A stretch of DNA of 64,000 nt, from the NCBI GenBank assembly GCA_024304985.1, contig JAMWZC010000004.1, positions 186,001 through 250,000 of the forward strand, given 5' to 3'. Positions 1 to 7,675 of this stretch are shown here, in pieces; the stretch's first letter is position 1; each line of letters begins with the position of its first letter. The notes below the pieces were generated by a model that was given only the letters and a program-made list of their open reading frames with translations, was not told where the DNA came from and did not search any database. The position numbers and the translations under genes were made by a program. Origin of the DNA: Paracoccaceae bacterium. Lineage in GTDB: Bacteria; Pseudomonadota; Alphaproteobacteria; Rhodobacterales; Rhodobacteraceae.

Positions 1-1
1 C

Positions 2-172
2 CTGATCGAACGCCACCGGCCGGAGGCATGGGTTTTCGGTCATACGCATCGGCCTGCGGAACTTCGGACGACCGGTGGCACGCTGTTGCGGAATGTCTCG
101 CTTGGTTATGCGCACGAGTTTCTTGGCGGCAAGATTGACGAGCGCGTTAAGGCGGGACTGATCCACCTTTGA
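2..172 (+). CDS. metallophosphoesterase, C-terminal end (partial, runs off the left edge)
   Basis: This open frame has no start in the window and ends with TGA at 170-172. The visible 56 residues contain VFGHTHRP, the last metal-binding motif (GHxH) of calcineurin-like phosphoesterases, followed by a short strand and helix tail typical of the family's C-terminus. The other metal ligands must lie to the left, so substrate and full length are unknown. The gene stops about 36 bases before the decayed IS element and lies on the same strand as the accessory operon at 3327-9624. It could belong to another accessory gene set further left. The family call rests on a single motif but the motif is clear. 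Confidence 0.7.
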   Translation: MIERHRPEAWVFGHTHRPAELRTTGGTLLRNVSLGYAHEFLGGKIDERVKAGLIHL

Positions 173-208
173 TCACCATTCAGAGTGTAAAAGTAAGATT
201 TATCGTTA

Positions 209-1059
209 GGGTCAGGACCCATTTATATTCCATTTTCGGCATGTTTCAGCCTCCGCAAGGAGACCGATTAATGAGCAACCTTTTCTGGCTGACGGATGCG
301 CAGATGGCCCGTCTGGAACCATTCTTTCCCAAGAGCCATGGCAAGCCGCGTGTCGATGACCGGCGAGTGCTGAGCGGCATTATCTTCATCAATCGCAATG
401 GCTTGCGGTGGTGTGATGCACCGAAGGAGTGTGGTCCACCCAAGACCCTTTACAACTGTTGAAAGCGACGGGGCGACAAGGGTGTCTTTGCCCGGATGAT
501 GCAGGGGCTGACCTCCAAGGCGGCCATTCCGAAGACGGTGATGATCGAGACGACCTATCTGAAGGCGCACCGCACGGCGACCAGTCTGCGGTCAAAAAAA
601 GGGGGCCAAGCGATCAGCTGGTCGTTTGATCGGCCGGACCAAGGGCCGCATGAACACCAAACTGCACGCAGTTACCGATGAAGATGGACGTCCGATCCGC
701 TTCCTCATGACCGCAGGCCAAGTCAGCGGCTACACGGGTGCTGCGGCCCTGCTGGATAGCTTGCCACCTGCAGAATGGCTGCTTGCCGACCGCGGCTATG
801 ATGCGAACTGGTTCAGAGATGCGTAAAAGACAAGGGGACAAAGCCCTGCATCTCGGGCCGGAAGTCTCGCGGCAAACCTGTCAAATACGATAAGCGCCGC
901 TACAAACGCCGCAACAGGATCGAGATCATTTTCGGCCGCCGGAAGCACTAGGGCAGGGTTGCCACGCGCTACGGCATCTGCACGAAGGTCTACTTCCCCG
1001 CAGTCGCCCTCGTCGCAACCGTCATGTTCTGCCTATGACTGGAGAATGGGTCCTGCCCC
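209..1059 (+). mobile_element. degenerate IS5-family (IS427-group-like) insertion sequence
   Basis: Imperfect terminal inverted repeats are visible: the left end (209-223) and the reverse complement of the right end (1045-1059) share the core CAGGACCCATT and match at about 13 of 14 positions. The length of about 850 bp fits the IS427 group. The transposase between the ends is broken by stops and frameshifts, so this copy is not autonomous. I see no clean target-site duplication (left flank TTA, right flank CAG), so the exact ends may be off by a base or one end may have been altered. Confidence 0.72.
271..1038 (+). pseudogene. IS5/IS427-type DDE transposase, disrupted
   Basis: The frame starts at ATG 271 behind an AAGGAG-like ribosome site and gives the family's typical N-terminus (MSNLFWLTDAQMARL). 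It hits a TGA at about 460 where the family has Trp (NRWKRWGD), then continues through SKAAIPKTVMIETTYLKAHRTA in the same frame. A run of seven A followed by five G at 594-605 is the likely programmed slippage site, and the DDE part resumes in another frame (GRTKGRMNTKLHAVTD, then LLADRGYDANWFRDA). A one-base loss near 824 and a TAG at about 949 (in place of the family's DW) break it again before VATRYGICTKVYF. The slippage site is probably natural; the two in-frame stops and the second frameshift are decay. Confidence 0.8.
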
Positions 1060-1222
1060 CAGTCAGGTGACGAACCCTAACTTAGCGGCCCCAAAGCTGA
1101 CTTGCTATGTGACCATAGCTTCGGTGAGATAGGCACAACATCTGTGTTGTTGTTCCTGCTGAACGCACTGTTGAGCGCGTTGGCTGAGAGAAAAGCTGAA
1201 ATTTAAAAAAGACTGACGCCTA

Positions 1223-3076
1223 ATGAACAAGATGCCTGTTTCCAGCCCTGCACCAGCCCCAAGAGAAACTTTACATTCGTATTTGGCGCGTCTTGCGGCT
1301 CATTGGCAGACTGACACCAGGGAACTGTCTTATGACATGGGCGCTCCGTTCATGCGCATGCTACATCAAGATGCAGAGGTTTTCGAGGCCATCGATGATT
1401 GGGCGAAGTTGGCCCCGGGTGTGATGGAGGAACTTCTGTCTTGGACCGGCGTCAAGGCCGGGGATGTTCGCATAGAGTTCCGAGGAGAGGTATTCGTCTC
1501 TCGCGCCCTCAGAAATCCAACGATGAGAGGATGCCCAGTCTGTCTACGAGAGGATGCGCTGCACACGAAAGGTGGCGCCGCTGCTATGATCATGCGCGGC
1601 GATTGGCAGTTTCGCGAAGTCACTATCTGCGTGCGCCATGGCCATCCGCTCGTCCCCCTATGGACAGCCCAAGCCCCTCGGCATCGGTTCGACATCGGGG
1701 TCCGACTGCGCGAAATAGAAAATGACATTACGTCCGGTGCGCTAGATCAGGAATGCAGGCAGCCTTCAGATTACGATCTCTGGCTGGATAAACGTCTTCA
1801 GCACGGTAAAGACAATACATGGTTTCGTGGCTATGCATTATTTGCTGTGGCGACGTTTCTCCACCGCCTTGGCCAATCAATGTCGCGTCTCAACGATAAC
1901 AGAGGTGCGTTTCCCGGTAGTTTCCATGCCGCTGGATTCGACGCGGCAGTTGGCGGCCCCGAAGGATTGCGTCAGACGCTTGATCAGATCGCGGCAACGG
2001 TAACGGGACATCTAGATGAACCAAACAGCGCTTTTGGTCGCCTCTACAAGTGCCTGAATCATGATTACTCTTCAGAGGTAGTGTTTGAGCCGTTCAGAAG
2101 GATATTGCGGGACTGCATCTTAGCGCACTGGCCTATTGGTGCAGGTGAAGTCGTTTTGGGTGAACGGATTGAGGCGAGGCGCCTGCATTCACTTACGACC
2201 GCATCGCATGAAAGTGGAATGGGGACACAAGTTTTGGAGCATTTCCTGATCGAATCAGGGGCTCTTCTCCCTGAGGACCCTCGCCCCCCAAACCGTAGGC
2301 TATTTGATGCGCAGGAGCATGCTGAACTATTGGCCGAAATACCAAATTTAGTTGGTCCGATCGCAATGCGTAAAGCAATGGGTGCCACGAGGCAGGAGCT
2401 TGCGGCCTTACGAGATCAAGGGGTGCTACTCCCCCGCACAAAGACTGAAAAGGTTAAGAATCCTTGGCGGGCGTCTGACGGGATTTCACTGGTCAAAGAG
2501 CTATCTGCCGATTCAATTCCAGTAGATGAGGCTGACAAGGGTTGGGAAACTCTCCTTCTTGCCTTCAGGCGGAGGGGTCTCCCGCTTCCAGAACTGATCG
2601 ACGCTATCAGAGAGAAACGCCTGAGGGTCGGTCAACGAGTCGGGGTAAACGGGTTCAACGGGATAGTAGTGTCGAGAAAAGAGGTTGATGGCCTGGTGGG
2701 CCGTCCAGCAACGGTTCGCGATTTGGCCGCTTATGAAATGTCCGGGACGATCGCTGCAGTCGAATTCGGTCGGTCGGTGGGGCTACGGGAAGCGTTCTTA
2801 GAACTTATTGATGCCGGTCATGTATCAGCGCAATTGGTCGAAAACCCGCTGACCAGACGTTCACAATACCGAATGACCCACGAAAATATTGACGCTTTTC
2901 ATCAAAAGTTTGTAACTTTAACTTCTTTGTCAGCGGAGTTCGGGCAACACCGGAATAGCCTAAAGATTGTTATCGACGCTGCTCAAATACCCCCCTTTTC
3001 GCCGAACGGCAAAGACTTCGGGCGGATATATCGACGGGAGGATGTAGTGGGATTAATGAAACGTTACAGACTTTGA
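1223..3076 (+). CDS. tniQ: TniQ/TnsD-family protein (orphan)
   Basis: TniQ/TnsD proteins choose the target site for Tn7-like and Tn5053-like transposons by binding attachment-site DNA. This 617-residue protein has the family's opening ETLHSYLARLA (15-25), then a zinc-binding set C104-x2-C107 (RGCPVCLRED) and C136-x2-H139 (CVRHGHPL). The C-terminal 250 residues contain several short helical segments that could be helix-turn-helix DNA-binding units, as in TnsD. No tniA/tnsB, tniB/tnsC or tnsA is present in the window, so it is an orphan or the remaining part of a larger element. Its base composition is visibly more AT-rich than the core genes to the right. It lies just upstream of, and on the same strand as, the GTPase operon, with 250 bases between. 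Role in transposition here is inferred. Confidence 0.82.
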   Translation: MNKMPVSSPAPAPRETLHSYLARLAAHWQTDTRELSYDMGAPFMRMLHQDAEVFEAIDDWAKLAPGVMEELLSWTGVKAGDVRIEFRGEVFVSRALRNPTMRGCPVCLREDALHTKGGAAAMIMRGDWQFREVTICVRHGHPLVPLWTAQAPRHRFDIGVRLREIENDITSGALDQECRQPSDYDLWLDKRLQHGKDNTWFRGYALFAVATFLHRLGQSMSRLNDNRGAFPGSFHAAGFDAAVGGPEGLRQTLDQIAATVTGHLDEPNSAFGRLYKCLNHDYSSEVVFEPFRRILRDCILAHWPIGAGEVVLGERIEARRLHSLTTASHESGMGTQVLEHFLIESGALLPEDPRPPNRRLFDAQEHAELLAEIPNLVGPIAMRKAMGATRQELAALRDQGVLLPRTKTEKVKNPWRASDGISLVKELSADSIPVDEADKGWETLLLAFRRRGLPLPELIDAIREKRLRVGQRVGVNGFNGIVVSRKEVDGLVGRPATVRDLAAYEMSGTIAAVEFGRSVGLREAFLELIDAGHVSAQLVENPLTRRSQYRMTHENIDAFHQKFVTLTSLSAEFGQHRNSLKIVIDAAQIPPFSPNGKDFGRIYRREDVVGLMKRYRL

Positions 3077-3326
3077 ACCCAGAACGTGAACGGCCCTTTG
3101 CCGACCGTAGAGAGGGGCTACGCTGCCATACAGCATTCACCAAACCGGTCGTTCGCAAAAGGACGGCCTCAGCAATATAGCGGACGAAGTCACCCCAATC
3201 GTGCTAGGCTCGCAGAAAGGAGAGTTAGCCGTTCAAAAGTCGCTAAGTCTAAGATATAGGAGGGAGCGAGGCATCAAGGCTGCGGCATGATCCTCAACGG
3301 GACGCATAGCCGTAATTTGGAGCAAG

Positions 3327-4646
3327 ATGCTTTTTCTACATTTGTCGGACATTCACTTCAGATCCAAGGAAGTCAGCAGGGACGACGATCCGAACCGCGC
3401 GCTTCGTGACGACATTGTCGACGACGTCAAGAAAATGCGGGCAAAGATTGGTCGCCCAGCTGACGCGGTTCTGATCTCTGGCGACATTGCTTTCGCAGGA
3501 GCGCAGGACGAATACCAGTTCGCCACAGACTGGTTGAGGGATTTGCTCTGCCCCGCGGCCGGCTGTGGGATGGATGACGTTTTTGTTATTCCGGGCAATC
3601 ACGACGTGGATCGCGGCAAGGCTTCGGCGCGCATGCATAAAGATGCCCGCGCGACCCTTCGGCAGCTCGATGGAGACGCAGCCGACGACAGGCTTCGCGA
3701 GTATCTAAGCGAGCCCGCGTCATCGCAGTTAATCTTCGCGCCGCTTGATAACTATAATGCCTTCGCTGCGCAGTTCGAATGCGCGATCGGGCCATATGAC
3801 GACAAGCATCCTGAGCTCAAGCCTTATGTCTGGCGATCCTGGACGTTGAACGACGGGTCGACTCTGAAATTCTGGGGCTTCAGCTCGGTGCTAGTCTCCG
3901 ACCAGTTCGACGACGTCAACAAAATGTTCGTCGATCCGATGGGCGCACAAATACAGCGCGAGGATGGTGTAATCCACGCCGTCATGTGCCATCATCCATA
4001 TAATTGGCTGCGGAACGGCAATGCCTTTAAAGGACGGCTTGAGGCAATCACCCATCTTCAGTTGTTCGGACATGAGCACACCCGGCGCGTCGAAGAAGGC
4101 CGACGGTTCACCACGATTAGGGCTGGCGCGATTCAGCCTGAAAGAGACGACCCCAAGTGGGATCCGGGATACAATTGGATCGAGCTCTCGGTTGAGGCTA
4201 GGCCGGATGAGGAACGGCAGCTCAATGTCGGCATCTGGGTTCGCAAGTGGGAGGGACACCGGTTCATTGCAGTGCCAGATCCAGTCGAGAAAGAACAGTG
4301 GTCTGTTCCGCATCAGCTGCCGAAATGGAAGAAACCCGTCGAGGCGCCTGTCATAACAGCGGGGGCGTTCGCCGTTGAAAGAGCGCCCGCCATGACTGAC
4401 ATCACCTCAACCGCAGCCGCAACACCAGACGAACCGTTGCGCTCGACAACCGTCGTTCGAAACCTGCTCGAGTTGTCGGAGCACGATCAGCGTCGGATCA
4501 TCGGTGAGCTTGGACTGGACCAAGACGGCGACCAAGGACTGAAACGGTGGCAGTTTGTGCTCGCCGCAGTCAGCCGGGCGAACGAGAAAGGGCTTCTCAA
4601 GGTCCTGAACGACGAAGTCAGCAAACGCATCGCAAAGAAGGAATAG
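3327..4646 (+). CDS. calcineurin-like metallophosphoesterase with C-terminal helical adaptor-like tail (first gene of the GTPase conflict operon)
   Basis: The 439-residue product carries the full two-metal phosphoesterase motif set: D8-x-H10 (LSDIHF), GD at 52-53, GNHD at 90-93, H222-H223 and GHEH at 248-251. It should therefore be an active phosphodiesterase or nuclease-type enzyme; its substrate is unknown. After the catalytic domain and a Pro/Thr-rich linker (about 335-370), the last 65 residues form a separate helical block (ELSEHDQRRIIGELGLDQ onward) that resembles the small adaptor domains predicted to couple conflict-system proteins to GTPases; that match is inference. GGAG sits 4 bases ahead of the ATG. 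The next gene begins 6 bases after the stop, so this is the first gene of a five-gene operon. It is the best candidate for the effector that damages nucleic acid or nucleotides when the system is triggered. Confidence 0.85.
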   Translation: MLFLHLSDIHFRSKEVSRDDDPNRALRDDIVDDVKKMRAKIGRPADAVLISGDIAFAGAQDEYQFATDWLRDLLCPAAGCGMDDVFVIPGNHDVDRGKASARMHKDARATLRQLDGDAADDRLREYLSEPASSQLIFAPLDNYNAFAAQFECAIGPYDDKHPELKPYVWRSWTLNDGSTLKFWGFSSVLVSDQFDDVNKMFVDPMGAQIQREDGVIHAVMCHHPYNWLRNGNAFKGRLEAITHLQLFGHEHTRRVEEGRRFTTIRAGAIQPERDDPKWDPGYNWIELSVEARPDEERQLNVGIWVRKWEGHRFIAVPDPVEKEQWSVPHQLPKWKKPVEAPVITAGAFAVERAPAMTDITSTAAATPDEPLRSTTVVRNLLELSEHDQRRIIGELGLDQDGDQGLKRWQFVLAAVSRANEKGLLKVLNDEVSKRIAKKE

Positions 4647-4652
4647 AGTATC

Positions 4653-5741
4653 ATGGCCAACGATGACGCGTTTGATTTCGCGGATGCCTTTAGAGAATTT
4701 CTGCCCGCGGCCGAGCGGTCACTGGTTGAGGCCCGGGTCGCCGCCTTGGCCAACTTATCGACTGAGGCCAGAAAGTCCGTCGAGAAGATCGTCGGACTCA
4801 CGCGCATCGCTTACGGCATTCCGCTCGCGGACGGTGACGAAACGGGGGCGTGGCTGCAGGCGACCATTCGTGAGAAAGAAGCGGGCTTCTCGCTGAACCG
4901 GGACCACCAAGACGCCAGGATCATGAGTGCGATAGTCCTCGACAGCATCCTCCAAGCGGGAAATTGCGACCGCGTCGCAACTTTGCTTTTGACGGCGACG
5001 TTTTCTGGTCAGCGCCGCGCGCCAGGCCCCGGCAAGCTCGAGCTTGCTGCTAGAGACATCTTCTCGGATTCGGCACGGAACCGGGGGCTGAAGTTCAACA
5101 CTCGGATCTCGAAAAGCCAGTGGCGCGACACATCAAAAGCTATGGCCGGTATAGCAACAACTATTGACGCCACAACCGTCAAGACCGCGTTCGACGCGGT
5201 AATCGCCGAAGCCAAAGCAGCCGAAGAGCGGGCTATCGAAAAGTTCAACGCGACGCTCAACCAATTGACGACCGAGAATGTTCGGCTTGCCGAAGAAGTT
5301 GATCTGCTCTGGTGGCACCTGGGTGGCTGGAGCTTCATTTTGAAACGTCCGCTAGATTCTATCGAAGCCACATCGTTGCCTCTCGTTATCGGAAGCGATG
5401 TAGCGCAGATGGTCAATAATCTTCCTGGTCCGCACGGTGCTCTCGGTATCATCAGAAAGGCCCTCGGCACCAGCGCAGACGAAAAGCAGACAATTGAAGA
5501 CACCTTGAAAGCCGTAGAGCCAGATGACCGCACCAAGCTGCTGGTTAGCGCTCGAGACAAAGACGTGATCGCTTCGCTCAATCACGGGCTCGCCCTGCTC
5601 GATGACGAAACGACGGCTGATTCTTTCGCAAGAACTTTCCAAAAGCGCACGGCGCTTTCGTCGGACGCTGAGTTGACGCGTTTCGAAATTGCCTCCCAGG
5701 CCTATTTTGAACGGTTATTCATCAAGGGCGGGTGGCTCTGA
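4653..5741 (+). CDS. GTPase-associated system helical (GASH-type) protein
   Basis: This 362-residue protein is predicted to be almost entirely alpha-helical. A heptad-rich segment at about 175-220 (AEAKAAEERAIEKF onward) looks like a coiled coil and ends in a conspicuous WWHLGGWS motif (220-227). I see no catalytic motif, no signal peptide and no membrane segment. Position between a phosphoesterase and two GTPase-like genes, together with this helical layout, fits the family called GTPase-associated system helical domain, which I recall from computational descriptions of double-GTPase conflict operons. A role as scaffold or oligomerisation module is inference. It starts 6 bases after the phosphoesterase stop, and its own stop overlaps the next start codon in the arrangement TGATG, which suggests translational coupling. 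Confidence 0.7.
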   Translation: MANDDAFDFADAFREFLPAAERSLVEARVAALANLSTEARKSVEKIVGLTRIAYGIPLADGDETGAWLQATIREKEAGFSLNRDHQDARIMSAIVLDSILQAGNCDRVATLLLTATFSGQRRAPGPGKLELAARDIFSDSARNRGLKFNTRISKSQWRDTSKAMAGIATTIDATTVKTAFDAVIAEAKAAEERAIEKFNATLNQLTTENVRLAEEVDLLWWHLGGWSFILKRPLDSIEATSLPLVIGSDVAQMVNNLPGPHGALGIIRKALGTSADEKQTIEDTLKAVEPDDRTKLLVSARDKDVIASLNHGLALLDDETTADSFARTFQKRTALSSDAELTRFEIASQAYFERLFIKGGWL

Positions 5742-6757
5742 TGCCTGAAATCGCGTCGGCTTGTCGTAATCCAGAATGTGAGGTCGCTACGACCGGTAAG
5801 TGCGCGCTCAACCACGAACTGCTGGACAGTTGCGAGGAGTATGGAGAGGCGGAAGCTGATCTGGACTTTGGCGACGAAGAGGTGCACGATGATCGCGTCG
5901 AGGAGGAAGCACTGACGCGTTTGCGCTCGAGTGATCTGCTGAGACCCGAGCAGCTCTGGCCTTTGCAGAAGATGGTTCCAACCACGACTGTCGCCCTAGT
6001 AGGGGACTTTCGGGCCGGGAAGACGACCTTGATCTCGGCGCTATACGCCTCGTTCCGCAAGGGGCCGCTCGCCGGTTTCAGGTTCCGCTCAAGCCACACT
6101 TTGACAGCTTTTGCTCGACGGCATCATGACGCACTTCTTCTGTCGAAGCGAAATTCGCCGGTGACCTTGCGCACTAGCCGTCAGGATGGGCTTGGGTTCT
6201 TTCACCTATGCTTGCGCAACGACGCAAGTGGCGACCACAATCTGTTGATCGCAGATCGATCTGGCGAAACATATGCAGACGCGCGCTCGGACACGTCACT
6301 AATAGGAGAGCTGGTCGAGCTTAAACTTGCTGACCGCGTGTGCTTTCTGCTGGATAGTGCGCGGATTGTCGATGTCGAACAACGACATAGCTACAAGCGC
6401 GTTTTCAAGCAACAGATCCACGCATTTCTCGACAACGGCGCACTGTCGTCCAGCACAGTTCTTGAGATGGTAACGACCAAGCTGGATAAGCTGTCGCCAC
6501 AGATCGAAGGGCGCGATCTGATTAAAGAACTAGACGACTTTGAGACCGCGACGCTGGCGGAGTTTTCTGACGTATCGTTGACCGCTCGGCGCGTGTGCGC
6601 TCTACCAAGAGCGAACTACGGCGTCGGCGTGGTCGGCTTAGACGAGATGCTGAAAAGCTGGCTTGCGCCACGAGCGAGAGAGTATCCAGGCCTGATTGCC
6701 GCACGGGAACCGGTCCGCCAGTTGGATCGGGTATTCGAATACTGGAGCGAGGCATAA
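5741..6757 (+). CDS. P-loop GTPase-like protein, double-GTPase type 2, with N-terminal Cys cluster
   Basis: I chose ATG 5741, which overlaps the upstream stop by one base, over the GTG at 5732. The 338-residue protein has a probable zinc site near its N-terminus (C8, C13, C21, H25, C31), an acidic linker, and then a GTPase domain: P-loop GDFRAGKTT (88-96), a switch-II/Walker B element with D172-x2-G175-E, and a G4-like TTKLDK (245-250). These features match TRAFAC-like NTPases seen in operons with a second partner GTPase, here encoded 3 bases downstream. The Cys cluster could bind a trigger or the partner proteins. Residue motifs are seen; GTP rather than ATP specificity and the conflict role are inferred from family knowledge. 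Confidence 0.78.
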   Translation: MPEIASACRNPECEVATTGKCALNHELLDSCEEYGEAEADLDFGDEEVHDDRVEEEALTRLRSSDLLRPEQLWPLQKMVPTTTVALVGDFRAGKTTLISALYASFRKGPLAGFRFRSSHTLTAFARRHHDALLLSKRNSPVTLRTSRQDGLGFFHLCLRNDASGDHNLLIADRSGETYADARSDTSLIGELVELKLADRVCFLLDSARIVDVEQRHSYKRVFKQQIHAFLDNGALSSSTVLEMVTTKLDKLSPQIEGRDLIKELDDFETATLAEFSDVSLTARRVCALPRANYGVGVVGLDEMLKSWLAPRAREYPGLIAAREPVRQLDRVFEYWSEA

Positions 6758-6760
6758 TCG

Positions 6761-7675
6761 ATGTCGGATCGAGAGATCATGGTCTTGGGATTTCAGGCGT
6801 CGGGCAAGACCACATTCGCGGCCGCCCTTTGGCACCTCGTGGACTCCCGTGAGATAAGCGACACCGCGCTTGTAAAAGGCAGGCACAATGGTGACTTTCA
6901 GTATCTCGAGAAGATTTCTGCGGTCTGGGCCGAGGGATGGGCCGTCGACCGAACGCGGTCGCAAGAATGGCTGCCGATCACAATCAACCTCCGAAGCCTT
7001 GTTTCGGAAACGGATGTGAGGCTGTCCTTCGTCGATATCGCGGGTGAGACGGTCGAACGGATCTTCGCGACCCGCGAGGTCGATGGACGCGTTGACCCAC
7101 TTATTCGCGAGGCATCTGGCCTTCTGTTGTTTGTCAGCGCGCTCAGACCGATTGACGATGACAGTATTGTCGACATGTTCCTTGCGTATCCCGACGAAGC
7201 GCCGCCCGAACCAGCCGATGATCCGGTCGAGGCCGAAAGTGACGCTTCGTCCGCAGGCTCAGGCGAGGCAGTCCCGTTCAAGGTCGAGATGACACCGCAA
7301 CAGGTTCAGCTGGTCGATCTGCTCGACTCCTTTGCTTACGATCCTCTGGAAATGCGCCCCGCGCGCATCGCCGTGATTATATCGGCTTGGGACCGAGCGC
7401 ACGGAGCATCGTCTCCGGAGGCTTGGCTAGAAGATCACATGCCGCTACTTTTTCAGTATCTGGCGACGCATTCAGATGAATTCCAAACCAGAATCTACGG
7501 AGTTTCAGCACAGGGCGGCCATGTTCCTTCGAAGGAGAATAGCACAGAACCGAGCGATCGGGCCGAGATGCTTAAGCAGCCCGAGGCGAGCAGACGTATC
7601 AAAGTGGTCGGCCATGGCGCAGGAGACCATGACCTCACTCATCCGATCGCCTGGTTGAGCGGCGTTGAAAACTGA
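6761..7675 (+). CDS. P-loop GTPase-like protein, double-GTPase type 1
   Basis: The 304-residue product opens directly with the nucleotide-binding domain: P-loop GFQASGKTT (10-18), switch-II VDIAGE (91-96) and, in the position of the G4 specificity motif, ISAWDRA (207-213) instead of NKxD. An acidic low-complexity insert (about 145-172) interrupts the domain before the last helices. It has no zinc site, unlike its neighbour, so the two proteins are distinct types and not a recent duplication. The start lies 3 bases after the upstream stop and the stop overlaps the next start by one base (TGATG). The pair may work as a heterodimeric GTP-dependent switch; that is inference from the conserved pairing of the two types. 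Confidence 0.78.
   Translation: MSDREIMVLGFQASGKTTFAAALWHLVDSREISDTALVKGRHNGDFQYLEKISAVWAEGWAVDRTRSQEWLPITINLRSLVSETDVRLSFVDIAGETVERIFATREVDGRVDPLIREASGLLLFVSALRPIDDDSIVDMFLAYPDEAPPEPADDPVEAESDASSAGSGEAVPFKVEMTPQQVQLVDLLDSFAYDPLEMRPARIAVIISAWDRAHGASSPEAWLEDHMPLLFQYLATHSDEFQTRIYGVSAQGGHVPSKENSTEPSDRAEMLKQPEASRRIKVVGHGAGDHDLTHPIAWLSGVEN

Noticed and set aside
5732..5740. GTG 5732 as start of the double-GTPase type 2 gene
   Set aside because: ATG 5741 overlaps the upstream stop by one base, the same coupling used at 7675, and needs no rare start codon.
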